In this document: piece after piece, positions 11,786-24,848 of the stretch
Layout: every line of letters starts with the position of its first letter
Position numbering within the stretch: position 1 is the first letter of the stretch
Assembly: GCA_023846275.1 (NCBI GenBank)
Contig: CM043870.1
Span: 8,379,527-8,443,526, forward strand
Source: Vanilla planifolia
Taxonomy: Eukaryota > Streptophyta > Magnoliopsida > Asparagales > Orchidaceae
Direction: 5' to 3'
Length of the DNA stretch: 64,000 bases
Translations under genes and position numbers: made by a program
The notes under the pieces: model-generated
What the model saw: the letters and a program-made list of their open reading frames with translations, nothing else
Told to the model about the DNA's origin: nothing
Databases searched by the model: none

Positions 11786-11796
11786 CTATTTATATA
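11786..11796 (-). promoter_or_regulatory. Candidate TATA box of the PPR gene
   Basis: On the minus strand this reads TATATAAATAG, a good plant TATA box, about 280 bp upstream of the PPR start codon. The surroundings are AT-rich and several other TATA-like words lie nearby, so the assignment is tentative. Confidence 0.3.
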
Positions 11797-11806
11797 AATA
11801 TATACA

Positions 11807-13451
11807 CCATATATCTATATATAAAAGTTCTATATAAGACAATAATGATAATAACACACACAAAACTAATTGAAAAGTTATTAAATACATAATCGTGAGT
11901 GATATTTATACGAGGAAATGTTTCGTAATTGCTTAGCTACACTGGCTTTTTCAAATGTAAAAGCCCGTACTATTTGAGGGTTAGCTGGATTAATTAATAT
12001 AATTATTATTTATATTAAATTAACTAGCAAATAAATAACTGGTTTGTTAAAAGATCAGACCATTAAATTACCATCTCTATGATTCTCTAGTTAATTTTTT
12101 TTTTTGGGAAATTTTATTATAACGTTCCTTTATAACTATCAAGTCATTATTCTCCTTATATCTAAAAAATATTTCAAAACAATAATTCCTTTTCATTGAA
12201 TAAATTTACTTCTAAAGTCACGTACCGACCATTATGGGTATGATTTGTGACCTTATTTTGTTCTTACTACTTCACTATATTCCTACCAATTGAAAAGAAT
12301 AACAGTTAAATTGGTTTATGAAATATTATCTATTATTTGATATTATAAAATTAAAACATTTTTAACTATTTTTTTTGTAGAATAAAAAAAATAAAATGTT
12401 TAGTATTACTTTAAACAATTTAAAAAAATTTTATTCCTCGACCTTCTTTTCTTAGTTTCATCAACAAGATCTTTGATAACTCATGATTATAATTACGCAA
12501 GATTAAAGGAAACAGAAATAAGGTATAATCAACATTATTTCCAGCTCTTAGAAATCTTTTGATTAAAAAAATTAAAATCACTTTTAGTGACGATTTCACG
12601 CAACAGATATAAAGGTTTTCAGTTGAAAAGGATCTTTTTTTATTATAATACGTTGCAATAAAAAAATTTAAAACAATTTCCTAATGCAATAAAAAAAGGT
12701 TTTTTAAATGCTTATAGAAAACGAAGAATATTTCTTAAACTAGATAATATTATGTCTAGCCACTAGTGCTTGGAACTAATAACAATTCAGTTTTGATTTT
12801 TAAGCTATACGACTCCAATTCAAGTTTGGGCACCAAAAAAATGTTTGACTCTTGCTTTGAGCAGTGAAACAAAGGAAATCTTGATCCAATCTTATTGATA
12901 ATTAGCTTGAACACGATTCATTCTATAAACAGACATATAAATTTTACATAAATAAATATAAATATATGTGATAATCTATGTGCATTTACTCAGATGAAGT
13001 TATCCAGTTGACTAAACAAAAAAACAAGAAAAAAAAAGAATAATTCAGTTAATTAAATTTTCGGATTACTGAAAATAATCCAACCATAAACTGATTTTCA
13101 AATTTTCGATCATGTAAATATATATACCACATGACATCAAATTATGAACTGATTTAATCATGGTGCAAAATCAATTCAATATGAGTAACATCAATTTTTT
13201 ATCTCATGACTCAATTCAATCACTTCAATTCATATTAAAATTAAATTTGTCCATCAAGTGATACTTTGATGTAGGGGACAAATTTCAACACCTTAATACC
13301 AAGAAACTAAACAAAAGCAAGAGATGAAACCAGAGAAGCCATCAAAAGACGGATGAAATGCGAAGAGAAGCAGTCACATGCAAACATGTCCCATTCAGTT
13401 ATTTATTAGAGAAAGGACTTAAAACTAAAACAGAAAACTAACCGAGGAAAA
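11807..13451. other. AT-rich intergenic DNA between PPR gene and small mitochondrial gene
   Basis: Strongly AT-rich with homopolymer runs; no coding similarity, RNA gene or recognisable element seen. Confidence 0.6.
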
Positions 13452-16400
13452 CTACTGCTTCGCTTCTACAGGTACCTGCTGTGTAAGCAAGTAAGTAAAC
13501 CACATTGAATAAATTCTGGACCAAAGAATTTTTGCATTTTAACGTACTTGGAAGGGAAAAGGATGTTCCTTACCTTATTTTCCCCGCCCTTTCCACCGGA
13601 AAACATCTTGTATCCACCATAAAATATCAGACCCCACCCAGTCAAACTAGCCAGAACAAACTGCAAGAGAATCGACTGTTATTAGTCGAAAACTTTCCAT
13701 TTGCAAACTGATTTTGTTTGGTAATCACTTCTCCAAAATGTTTTTTTTTTATTTTAAACTAAAAAATATCAAATTTTTATCAAGACACTTTTTGTAAATT
13801 CTTCATCTGTAATATAAAAATCCTTTCAAGTGCTCCACAATTATCTTGATAATGCCAACTTGTGATGTAGCACAATGATATGAGTCAACTAGGCGACTGA
13901 AGTCATAAATTAGCATGATCTTAAAAAGCTTGTGATGTAGCACAATGATATGTTTAATGCAACATACTTTATATTGCATACTATTTAATACACAATATGA
14001 TAAATTTTCTATATGTACATTGGCATTTTCTATCATGTTGGAATTGTAGTATCATCAAGTCAACTAGGAGAAATAGAAACTAGTCAGCATATAAATGTAT
14101 TTGTTAGAAAAACACCAAGAGATAAGTCAAGTAAGAGACACAGTTCACAAATTGGAATGACAACAAAATACTTTGGCATGACACCATGATATACTCAATG
14201 TGACATACCTTATATTTTATAGTATTTGACACACAAAAAAGATAAATCCAGTAGATGTACACAAAAACCTAAACTAATGGATAAAATATCTCATGGGTTT
14301 TTGAACATATCTCCCTCCATTCCCCAAAAAAAGAAAAGTTTAGATTTATTATTTTTTCATTCTCATTATATTAGAATTCCAATGTCATCAAGTCAACTAG
14401 GAGATGTAAAAACAAGGCAACACATAGATTCAACGATTAAAAAAGCATGAAGAGTTACATCAACTAAGGAACCTTGGTCATAAATTGACATGAGCTTAAA
14501 ATGCTTTTGATATGATATAATGGCATGTTCAATGTAACATACCTTATATCGCATACTATTAAACACACACAATTGCAAATTGTCTATACATACACAAAAG
14601 CCTAAACTAGCAAATAAACAATATCATAGGTTTTTGGACATGTCTCCCTCAACTCTCTACAAAAAAGAATATGTTTGGTTTTATTTATTTTGTCATTTTC
14701 TGTTATGTTGGAATTCTAGTGTCATTATCAAATCAACTAGGAGACATAGAAACTAGACAACATATAGATTTATTCATTATAAAAGCACTAAAAGTTAAGT
14801 CAACTAGGTGACCCAAGTCATAAATTGGCAAGAGCTTAAAATAGTGTTGACATGACACAATGATATGTTCAATACAACATCCATTATAGCTCGTACTATT
14901 TGACACTCAAAATGGTAAATTTTGTATACATACATTGACAATTTCCATTATGTTGGAATTGTAGTATCATTATCAAGTGAATTAACAAAAATTAAAACTA
15001 GTCAACATATAAATTCATAGGTTAAAATAGCACCAGAAGTTAAGTAAAGACACGACCAAGGTCATAAATCGGCACAAACTTAAAATACTTCAGCATGACA
15101 CAACGATATATTCAATACAACACACCTTATATTGTGTTGTGTACTATTTAACACACAAAATGATAAATCCTCTGTGTACACAAAATCTTAAACTAATGGA
15201 TAAACAATATCATGGGTTTTTGGGCATGTCTCCCTCCATTCCTCACAAAAAAGGCTTTAATTTATTATTTTTGTCATTTTCTATTATGATGGAATTCTAA
15301 TGCCATTACCAAATCAAATAGGAGACATATAAACTAAGAAACATATAGATTCATCAGTTAGAAAAGCACCAAGAATTAAATCAACCAGGTGACCTAGGAC
15401 ATAAATTAGCACGATCTTAACACTTTTGGCACGACACAACAATATGTTCAATGCAACATACCTTATATTGTATACTATTCAACACACAAAATGGTAAATT
15501 CTCTATGCAAACACAAACACTTGAACTAGTGGATAGGTTTTTGAACATGCTGCCTTCCATTCCTTACTAAAAAGAAAAGGTTTTTTCTTATTTTTGCCAT
15601 TTTCCATTATATTAGAATTCTCGTGTCATTATCAAGTCAACTAAGAGACATACAAACTAGGTAACATATAGATTCATTGGTTAGAAAAACATCAAAAGTG
15701 AAGTCAACTAGGTGACCTAGGTCATAAATTGGCACGAGCTTAAAATGCTTTTGACATGACATGACATGTACAATGCAACAAACCTCATATCGCATAGTAT
15801 TTAATGCACATAAAATGATAAATTCTCTATATGTACTTTGTCAGTTTTGATCATGTTGAAATTGTAGATTCATTGTCAAATCAACTAGGAGAAAAACATA
15901 AGCAACATATAGATTCATTAATTAGGCTAGAACAAAGAATTAAGTCAAGTATGCAACCCAACTCAAATTGACACGAGCTTAAAATACTTTGGCATGACAC
16001 AACAATATATTCAATACAACATTCCTTGCATTGTGTACTATTTAACACACACAAAATGATAAATCCACCATATGTACACAAAAGCCTAAACTAGTGGATA
16101 AGCAATATCATGGGTTTTGGGGCACATCTCTCAACAAAGAAGAAACGGTTTGGAATCATTATTTTTGTCATTTTATGTTATGTTGGAATTCTAGTGCCAT
16201 TATCAAGTTAACTAGGAGACATAAAAACTAGGTAGCATATAGATTCATTGGTTAGAAAAGTATCAAGAGTTAGGTCAACCAAGTGACCTAGGTCATAAAT
16301 TAGCACAAGCTTAAAATACTTTCAACAAGACATAACAATACGTTCAATGCAATATACCTTATATCACATACTATTTAATGCACACAATGATAAATTCACT

Positions 16401-19400
16401 ATATGTACACAAATGCCTAAATTAATGGATAAGAAATATCATAAATTTTTAGAAATGTCTCCTTCCATTCCTTACAAAAAAATAAAAAATATGAATTTGT
16501 TATTTATATAATTTTCTATTATGTTGGAATTGTAGTGTCATTATCAAGTCAACTAGATGACAACATATAAATTCATTAGTTAGAAAAACACAAAGAGTTA
16601 TATACGTGACCCAAGTTATACATTGGCACAAGCTTAAAATACTTTCACACACAATGATATGTTCAATGCAATATACCTTATATTGTGTACTCTTTAGCAC
16701 ACATAAACTGAAAAATTCTTTATACATACACAAAAGCCTAAACTTGTAGATAAATAATATCATTAGTTTTTGAACAAGTCTCTCTCCATTCACTACAAAA
16801 AGAAAAATTTTGGATTTATTATTTTTGCTATTTCCATTATGTTGTAATTGCAATGTCATTATCAAGTCAACTTGGAGACACAAAAACTGGGCAACATATA
16901 AATTCATTGGTTTGAAAAACACCAAGAGTCAAGTATGCAACCCACAACATAAATTGACACAAGCTTAAAATGCTTTTGACATGACAAAACGAAATGTTCA
17001 ATACAACATATCTTATGTTGCGTACCTCTTATCACACACAATGATAAATTCTCTATATGTACACAAAAGCCTAAACTTGTGGATAAGGGATACCACTTAT
17101 ACATCAACACAACTTATTGAATATCTAACACGAAACAATGCTCTATGCATCTCAACAATGTCTTCTTCTCCAATACTCATTAACTCCATATTCCCACCAA
17201 TGGGAATATTTAACCCACAAAAACATAAGAACACCCACCCAACCAAATAAAAGTATTATAGAAGTCACTTGTACTTACTCTATCATGGTTGAACTATTAA
17301 GAACATAACAGTACCAAATTACATGAACAACTTAATCTCCAATCTAATCATCAACTATGATACCACTCTTTAAAATAAAGTCTCTCTTCCCAAATGTGTG
17401 TAAGAGATCTTGCATATGATTTAATTCTAAAAGAAAAACCAAACACAATATGCCATTATAATAATTGATAACAAAAGCAAAATAATATTAAGATTTTTTT
17501 CATGGTTCAACAAAGATATAACTTACACCTAAATGGCAAGTAGAAGCCATCACTATCAAAATCAGGTACAAATAGACTAAAAAAATTCGAATCAAAGCAC
17601 TTCAAAAATACTAGATGAAGAAAACAAGAAGGATCTTATCAAAGGGGAAGGTATAGTCTCACATATCACTAAAATCCAAATACCAAGAAATATCTCAAAT
17701 TAGCTTTCCCATCTCTTTAGCTATGACAAATCCAAACCAAGACAACAAAACAAAATTTGTCAAACAAAATCTTTTCCAAAAAAGAACATTATTGCCCTTT
17801 TTATCTAAAATTCTTCATTTGAACAATTTACATCCTTTTTATAGTAGACCTTTTATCACTTCTTCATTTGATATTTATGACATTTTTCTTTTGTTTATTT
17901 GAAAATTTTGACAAGAGCAATAACAATTTTCATTTTAATTTATGACTTTAAGATAGCGAATTAAATAACCAACTCCATAAATTTCTCATTGATGTCATTT
18001 TCTCTTTGACCTTTTTTAAACAAGTTAATTACCCTTAGTTTGCTAAAATGACTATAATTAATTTATCTTTTTATATTAATCTAAGATGCTATTAACAAAT
18101 CTCCATCCCATTGTATTCTTGAACATGTAAAACAAAATGAATATAAGTTCAAACAATCAAATTTTTTCTTTTCCAAAACCAAAATGACATTACAACCACA
18201 AACTCCACGTTTTAAGTACAACTTGAACATGTTAAGTGCAAATTTGGTAATCATTTCAATAGAATTAAGTGATGCATGGATCTTTAGAACTGAAATGTCA
18301 CATTTAATGCTCTTTATGATAAAATGATTTAAGATTTTTTTTAATGAAGCATTTGTTCTAAGCACGATGCAAAATGCTCCAACTATCACAATTAATAAAT
18401 TAACTACTTTGATACACTCCCAAGTCTTCAACCAAGTAAGTCACTAGTTGTTTTAGAAAATACCATTTATTCTTAGTAATAAAGATAGCTATTGTAGGTT
18501 GTAAAGAAACCTTCCTACTAAAAGCATAACCATCAAGACTAAATATACTTCCTATTTAACATTTCTTATCTTAATCACCAAAATTATATGAATTAACAAA
18601 ACCAACACCATGATTAACTAAATCTTTGCTATCATAAAGCAAACCCAGATCCATAATGCCTTTCAAGTACTTCAAAGCTCATTTAATGAATAGGCTTTAT
18701 CAGGCATATCCATGTACTTATGATGATAACAATAGCATGTGAAATTTAACATGAGTGCACACTATGCCATACAAAACACTCTTTAATATGCCTATACAAT
18801 ATATTGGTCATACACTTCTCTTTGACCAATCAAGGAGCATAGTCAAACAAGAGTAACTAGCCATCACTCAATTGGTAAAGAATTTTGAAGTTGTCGCCAA
18901 AGTCATGCATTCAACTCCCACTCACATATTATTCTACTTTGAACTCAAGTTATGTAAAAACAAAAAAAAACAGCAAAAGATATTACTAAAAAGAGAAACT
19001 AAACACTCTACTCGTTCCTTCTCCTACTACCATCATCATCTAGCAACCAAGTCATCATCATCATCATGCAGGCAAAAAGGTAGAAGGCTAAAGACATTGA
19101 CATTAAAAAAAAAGACAATAAGGACAACAAGGATAATCAAACAACCTTGCCTTGCAAAGAAAGGGAAGGCTGAGCCCATCAATTTGAGAGTCAGAGTAGA
19201 GATGACCAATTATGAAGGTTCAATCAAAGCTAAAAAACTTGATGCATGGATTGACAAAATAGAGATATACCTCTAGGTCTATGGGAAAGATAGTAAATAA
19301 AAGGTGCTTTTTACCTATGCAATTTTGAAGTACCATGCCTTAGCATGGTAATGTCTAACCAAAAAGAACAAGCAACCAAGAGGTAGGGTGTGGGGCAACA

Positions 19401-22400
19401 AAAGTCGTTCATTGTTGTGATTTCTTCCCTACAATCTACAAGCAATGCAAATGGAGGCATGGTCTACATCTGTACAAAAACTAAATTATACAAGACTATG
19501 CCACTACAATGAAAACGAGTCCCCTTGGGAATTCAGCCTAAGAACACATAAACGTTTGATTCATTACACTCCAAATACATCTTCCAAGTTGCCAAAAAGG
19601 TTCACATCATCTACATCAAGAATATCATCCAAGCCCTTAACTTTAGTTTGGCAAGCACCAGAACAAACCAAGGGGACAAAGGTACAAGAAGGAATAAATG
19701 GGAGTTCCTCAAATTCCTAGCCAAAGAGAAAGCAAGGTAAATTCACAAATAATAACTTTTTGAAGCCCTAAAATGGTTGTGAACACATAAAGAAGTAAAA
19801 CAAGAAGCACATCCCAAGCTATTTTTGGAGAAGTTCAAGAACTCGGGAAAGAAGACCATTACAGCCACAACTACAATAATTGAATTCATTAACATGCTCA
19901 AGCAACTACAAGATTTAGAAAAAAGTCTTGGAAGGCACTATCAAAGGAAACAAGTGAAGCAAAAGCTAGTTCACACCATTATTGTCACTTGCAGCACTAG
20001 GAATATGATCTCAACTGGCCTAGTTAGTAAATAGGCTCACAGACAACATGTGCATAACCAAACAACGTTTTTGTTGGATCCAAGTAGTTCTGGTGCAAAG
20101 GACAGAGCATCAAAAGACCAAACTTTTGAACTTCAAAAGATTTCATAGATGAGGAAATATGTGAGTGGATATATTGGGACATCCTATATACATCATTGAG
20201 CATCATAGTATAGTCTCAAAAAGAATGGAAGACAAAGGGGAAAAAATGGACAGGAAATTCACTTCTCCCTACAAATCAAAATGGTGGAAATATACTCCTA
20301 TCTCCACATATCGAGCAATATCAGAATTATGGCTTTTGATTTTATTTCTTCTATAACACGAATCTTAGAGGTATTTGCACTTGTAATAAATAGTTCATCT
20401 AAAGATTTTACATGCTATTTAAAGAGACTACAATGCTGTAATAAAAGCATTGGTTGCAAGTCAGATGGAGATTCTTCTTCAATGCTCAGAAGTTTTCATT
20501 AATAAATATTTCCTTAACATCAAGTTCTTCTCCAACAACTTTTATATATCCATTCGATTCAATTTGGTTTCATAAATAGTTTTCAAAGATGAGCATCTAA
20601 GATTAATTACTGTTGAATGCATTCTTCATATCAAAATTTATTTCAGAGAGGAAAGGTCTCACAACTAATAGGTTTGAATATATCTGAAGTCACCTAATTA
20701 TTGACTCCAAATTATAAACCAAAGACATTTGCTCTTTGATTTAGTTTATAACAATTTTGCACACTATTTTAAAATTGTGAACTATAATTTACTTATTATT
20801 GCATCTAAATTTACATTAAAAGCTTTTATCATACATTCTGACCACCATTAGAAAGCTTGTCCTAAATGCCAAAATGAACCAACCTACCAATTTACTAATT
20901 TGCACACTATTTTAGAAACATGAGATATAATTTACTTTTTATTATATCTAAGCTTAAGTTATATAGCATTCATTATAAATTCTAACCAGCATCAGAAAAC
21001 TTGAGGTAAATGGTAAAATGAACCTGACAACCAATTTACATGATCACACCTATATTTGCACCCATTGAATATATTTACTACCTGGAAAAGCAAAAAAGAA
21101 AATACCTAAAAAAATAAACCCCAATACCTACTGCTGCACACTACCATGCACCACACCGATTTGCATCTCAGCACCACCTCCACGTGGAAATAAAGAAGAC
21201 GAAGAGGGATATAAACTGGATTTGGTATCATTAGCTGACAAAGGCTATAAGAAGACCCCTTTGAACTAGATCAAGGAGCATTGGAGGATCATGGACCTGG
21301 AACACTTATTCCCAAAGCTTTCTTCTTTACTAGGGATTCCCACATTTCTTCTTCTCCAAGATCCCAAGCACGTTTTCCCTAAACTCCTCAGCTCATCCAC
21401 CCAAGCTCATGAATTTCTTCTTCTTCGCTTCCCAAGTTCCCAAGCCAACCTCCCCAAAGCTTCAGCACTTCTTCTTTAGGGTTCCCGCATCTCTCCTTCC
21501 CAAAAATGCCCCTCTGCAAAACCCTAACTCTTGCTACTCCCAAGCTCTCCTTTCCCCTTTAACCACGAGCTCCCAACTGCAAAAGCCCTCTCCAAGCCCG
21601 TACATCATGCATCTTCCAAAAGCTTGCTTGCACCCTTGTGAAGTACCTGCACCTGCCCAACAATTGCCTACATTGCCTGAAACATGCTCAAGACAGTGCT
21701 CAAAAATCCCTTGCAACACGCTTCACGATGCCACTCACGCCCGCATGCTACCGCAATTGCCCTCATTCGTGCTGCCCAAGTCATCAGTGTCGAACCACCT
21801 CTACAATTCCCAATCATGTCGTACAATGCTCGATTACACCGCTTTGTACCGCTACCATGTTCAAGTGCCAAACCAAGCCAAACTGCACAAAACCATATAA
21901 GACCATAATGAAACAAGCTGGACCACGTTGTATCAAGTTATTCCACTCCAGAATGTGCTTAAGAACTCCATTTGTGCCTACAATAAAGCTTTATTTCAAT
22001 GTAACTGCTCTGTCATAGCTCAAATGCTTTTGTGCTTTAACAATAAGATGCTAAAAGGTTCCAACAAGGTGCTCAAAGCCTTATCATCTAGAAGACTAGC
22101 TTCCTCGTCTTTATCCTAAGTAAGCTTTTCTTTAAATTACCCGAAACATTTTTTCACATCAACACCATCATTTATGTATTCCACAATGAATTCGCAAAAA
22201 CTTTTTGATTGTCCAATATAAATAGATTTAGCTAAAGAAAAAGCTTTTACTGCCACTAAGAAGCCTTTTTTTTCCAAATATTTCTATGAATACGTTTCTT
22301 TGATGTAGAAGTACATTTTTTTTCCAAATCAGCATCCATTTCAAAAGTATGTCTAAGAACATGAACACTACACTAAAAATATTATGGCTGTCTAATATTT

Positions 22401-24848
22401 TCTTTGCAAAAATTTAAATTGTCCACACAATGGGACCTTTCCAACATGATGCACTAAAGTTCAAGTATCCAAAAGTGACAAGCATATCATTTTAGAATTG
22501 TTAATGATATAACACAATAAAAAAACAAGGCAAGGTGATTCATCCTATTTGACATGCATCCTATAGTTGTTTTTTTATCTCAAGAGAATGGCAAAAAAAA
22601 AAGAAAATAAATACATATAGAATGGATGAATAAGTTAAAAAGAATAACAAATTTCATATGACAAATCTAACTACCAGCTTCTAAGTAATTCAAGTCAAAT
22701 GACTTTCATTTAATTTTCCATACATCAAAATTCAATAATGGCCAACAAACAAATCATTTATGATTCCAAATAACAAATCGGTTTGATAACAAATGGTAGA
22801 TATGCCCAACCATCCAGTAGTGACATTTCGTACGAAAATGTCAACTTATGACAAGATATATCTGTAGTAACATCAATGAATAAATTAAGAAGCATTGAAA
22901 TGATAAAGAGCATTAAGTTTATTCACCATTGAGAGTGCCAACTTTAATCCCAATTCAATACCCCAAGTGTCAAAAATGTAAGATTCTTGACGATTTTGGG
23001 TAACATGTCAACACAACATGATCAAAGTCAAATTTCAATCAATCAAAAATATATGCTTCCTATTTTTTTTAAAATAAATATTATCATTATTTTTCTTTGA
23101 CTTGTCAAAGTGATGTCATGAAATATATTCGGATAGTGTTGACTCTCTAATTCAAATGACTCTCTAATTCAAAGAACTCAAACTAATTCAGAGATAGTGT
23201 TGACTTTGAAGTCTAACATCATAAAACTCAATCAAATTATCAAGTCATGTTGGGTTGAAGGTTTCAAATGTTGGATGAAATAGGTAACATTCAGATTAGA
23301 AGGAAGCTGAACCATTAACACGAATTGAAAATTTTATGCAACATGATCTTTTCAAGCAAGATTATAATACAAGAATAAAGTTTCACACATAAATTCATTC
23401 AAATCAGAAAGAAACATAAATTTTTAATCCCTAAATTCAGTGTTCGAGAATAAGATCACAATTTCCTTGAAGGATAAAGGAGAATGCAATTCAAGTAGCA
23501 AATAAATGCCAATCAAGGTAGGCATGCTTCCCACTGACAAAAATAAATATATTAAAAGTTATGATCAATAATCCCAGCTTGCTTCAAAGAATAGAAAATT
23601 GGACATGATGGCTCATGCTAACAATGTAATAAAGTAAATAAGTTGACCTGACATCAATCTAATGTACACAACCATAACCTTTTTAAATGAAGCAATCATT
23701 AGCCCTCATAACAAACAAGGGAATATAAGTCCCATGAATGAGAAAACAATTTGACACATCTTTTAAAAGAACATAAAATGTTTTAAATGAAAATGGATCC
23801 TTTACAAACTCACTCTTCAAACCATGGTTAGGTAGTGAGAGAGAAGAAAATGCAGAAACCACGTGTTTAGGCAATGATTATGTCAATTGCAATAAGTCAA
23901 TGATCAATCCAGATAAATTCTTATGATATCCAGAACCTTCTCCCAAAGGCTCAAAAGAAACACTGCACTGCGACTCAAAAGTAGTGCCTATTGTATTGTT
24001 GGTTGCTTCTGCTGAATCCAGCAATGATAAGGATTAAGCATAACAAAGAGACGCAAACAAAATTGTGCACATGTAAATGAAAGGGAAAGAGAGGTGCTAA
24101 CAACAATCCCAACTTCTTTTCCTCTTTTACTCGATGAAGCTAACAAATATTTCGTTACTCATTCGCATACAAAAGGAAAGGAAAACAATCAATTGATATA
24201 ATGCTTACATGCTCTTCCTTCCATTTTGATGGACTTAGAGGATCTTCCCAGATGTTGACCTTTGTCGAACCATGATGATCTGACAAATAAACATAATATG
24301 ACTAAATAAAAATAAACAAATAAAACCAAAAGCTTCTTAAATATCAAATATGAAAGATCGTAAAACACATTAGGATATCCACAACCACAGACAAGTGGAT
24401 GCATGAGCGTTGAGGGAGCGGAGAAACATATGGAGGTGAGGTGAACAAGAATGCGAAACACGATCTACAAAAGATGCGAATCTATAGGTAAATAACAAAG
24501 TTCATTCAATATTTTCGCGTTTTAGCTTCTCTTTAGACGTTACAAAAAGATGTCCGAAAAGGAATTTTAACTCGGCGTTAGGTTCGTCGTCCAATAGTTT
24601 GCAGGAATGCCTTGATATCGAAGTGAAACAGAAAATTTTAATTCAAATCAGATGCTAAGATTCCTAAACGAAGCGTGTTTTAATGTTTGGGCAAAGGAAG
24701 TGCGCCTAAGAAGGAAATGAAAAAGTGAAGTGGGGAAGATGAACGCACCACCACCGGCGGCGAATCCTCGGCGATGGATCAGCTTGGCCGCGGGCATTCT
24801 TCGGCCGATGGCCGAAGCCGTCGCAGAGATAGCCGCGCGAGCTGCCAT
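13452..24848 (-). CDS. Small mitochondrial membrane protein, 94 aa, four exons
   Basis: Exons found by splice sites and phase: 24848-24749, 24279-24209, 13660-13574 and 13478-13452 (stop TAG). Joins are G|AT, CAT|TTT and AAG|CAG. All introns are GT-AG and the frame stays open (285 nt). Exon 1 codes for a basic, Ala/Arg/Ser-rich presequence (MAARAAISATASAIGRRM...) typical of mitochondrial import. Exon 2 gives DHHGSTKVNIWEDPLSPSKW followed by KEEH. Exon 3 encodes one membrane segment (residues ~58-77, LTGWGLIFYGGYK) and a Gly/Lys tail, and exon 4 ends it. The layout (presequence, soluble WEDP/WKEEH part, one helix, charged tail) resembles small accessory subunits of inner-membrane complexes, possibly complex I, but I do not assign a name. 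Intron 2 is ~10.5 kb and holds a tandem array and retroelement fossils. A truncated second copy lies at 47159-47779; the donor (GTGCGTTC) and exon boundaries conserved there support this model. Confidence 0.8.
13845..17096. repeat. Tandem array, ~330-bp monomer with three-monomer higher-order period
   Basis: About ten degenerate monomers share the words TCAAGTCAACTAGGAGAC, GTCATAAATTGGCAC, GCAACATACCTTATAT, AAAGCCTAAACTA and GGTTTTTGGACATGTCTCC. The landmark GAATT before the TCAACTAGG block falls at 14041, 14374, 14711, 14956, 15292, 15615, 15858, 16186, 16527 and 16844. This gives spacings of 333, 337, 245, 336, 323, 243, 328, 341 and 317. The ~244-bp monomers lack the AAAGCCTAAACTA...TCTCC segment and recur every third position at first. 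The whole array is inside intron 2 of the small mitochondrial gene. Confidence 0.88.
17097..18079. other. AT-rich intron sequence, nothing assigned
   Basis: Follows the tandem array within intron 2 of the small mitochondrial gene. No coding similarity or repeat structure recognised. Confidence 0.5.
18080..18850 (-). mobile_element. Ty1/copia-type pol remnant (fossil)
   Basis: Minus-strand translation resembles the C-terminal RT/RNase H end of plant copia polyproteins, with phrases of the LKYLKGIMDLGLLYDS and SLDGYAFSRK type followed by an RNase H-like stretch. It is old and heavily broken, with no LTR recognised beside it. It lies in the large intron 2 of the small mitochondrial gene. Confidence 0.6.
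18863..18935 (+). repeat. Possible tRNA-derived SINE head
   Basis: CACTCAATTGGTAAAG followed ~35 bases later by GCATTCAACTCCCAC resembles the A and B boxes of an RNA polymerase III promoter in a tRNA-like arrangement. It does not fold convincingly into a tRNA and no 3' tail or target duplication was confirmed. Confidence 0.3.
19190..20060 (+). mobile_element. Gag-like retroelement remnant (fossil)
   Basis: Plus-strand reading around 19200 (YEGSIKAKKLDAWIDKIEIY) resembles the start of the gag region of Ty3/gypsy-type elements, and gag-like sequence with a different frame use follows for a few hundred bases. Broken and old; no LTRs identified. It lies just left of the duplicated unit that begins near 20100. 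Confidence 0.4.
20310..23040. other. 2.7-kb block present only in unit A
   Basis: Absent from the matching place in unit B (46065-46105), so either inserted here or deleted there. It contains a two-copy local repeat (20751-21045) and, at 21270-22110, a stretch richer in GC than its surroundings. That stretch is rich in CCCAAG / CTTCTTCTCC words and gives a Pro/Ser/Cys-rich frame without recognisable similarity. No terminal repeats or target duplication could be fixed by eye; a non-autonomous retroelement is possible. Confidence 0.4.
20751..21045 (+). repeat. Two-copy local tandem duplication, ~165 bp apart
   Basis: TTGCACACTATTTTA...AATGAACC...ACCAATTTA occurs at ~20756-20895 and again at ~20922-21042 with moderate divergence, including the shared words TATAATTTACTT and AATTCTAACCA / CATTCTGACCA. 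Confidence 0.7.
23041..24208 (-). other. Intron 2 sequence of the small mitochondrial gene, duplicated part
   Basis: No coding content recognised. Aligns with 46105-47158 in unit B, so this part of the intron was included in the segmental duplication. Confidence 0.6.

Noticed and set aside
13803-17110. Short minus-strand frames such as 16500-16925 (141 residues)
   Set aside because: They fall within the tandem array and recur with the monomer; no protein similarity.
18863-18935. A functional tRNA gene
   Set aside because: Box-like words are present but stems and anticodon arm do not form; at best a SINE head.
21409-21900. 163-residue Pro/Ser/Cys-rich frame as a gene
   Set aside because: Low-complexity composition, overlapping open frames on both strands, no recognisable domain or splice structure.
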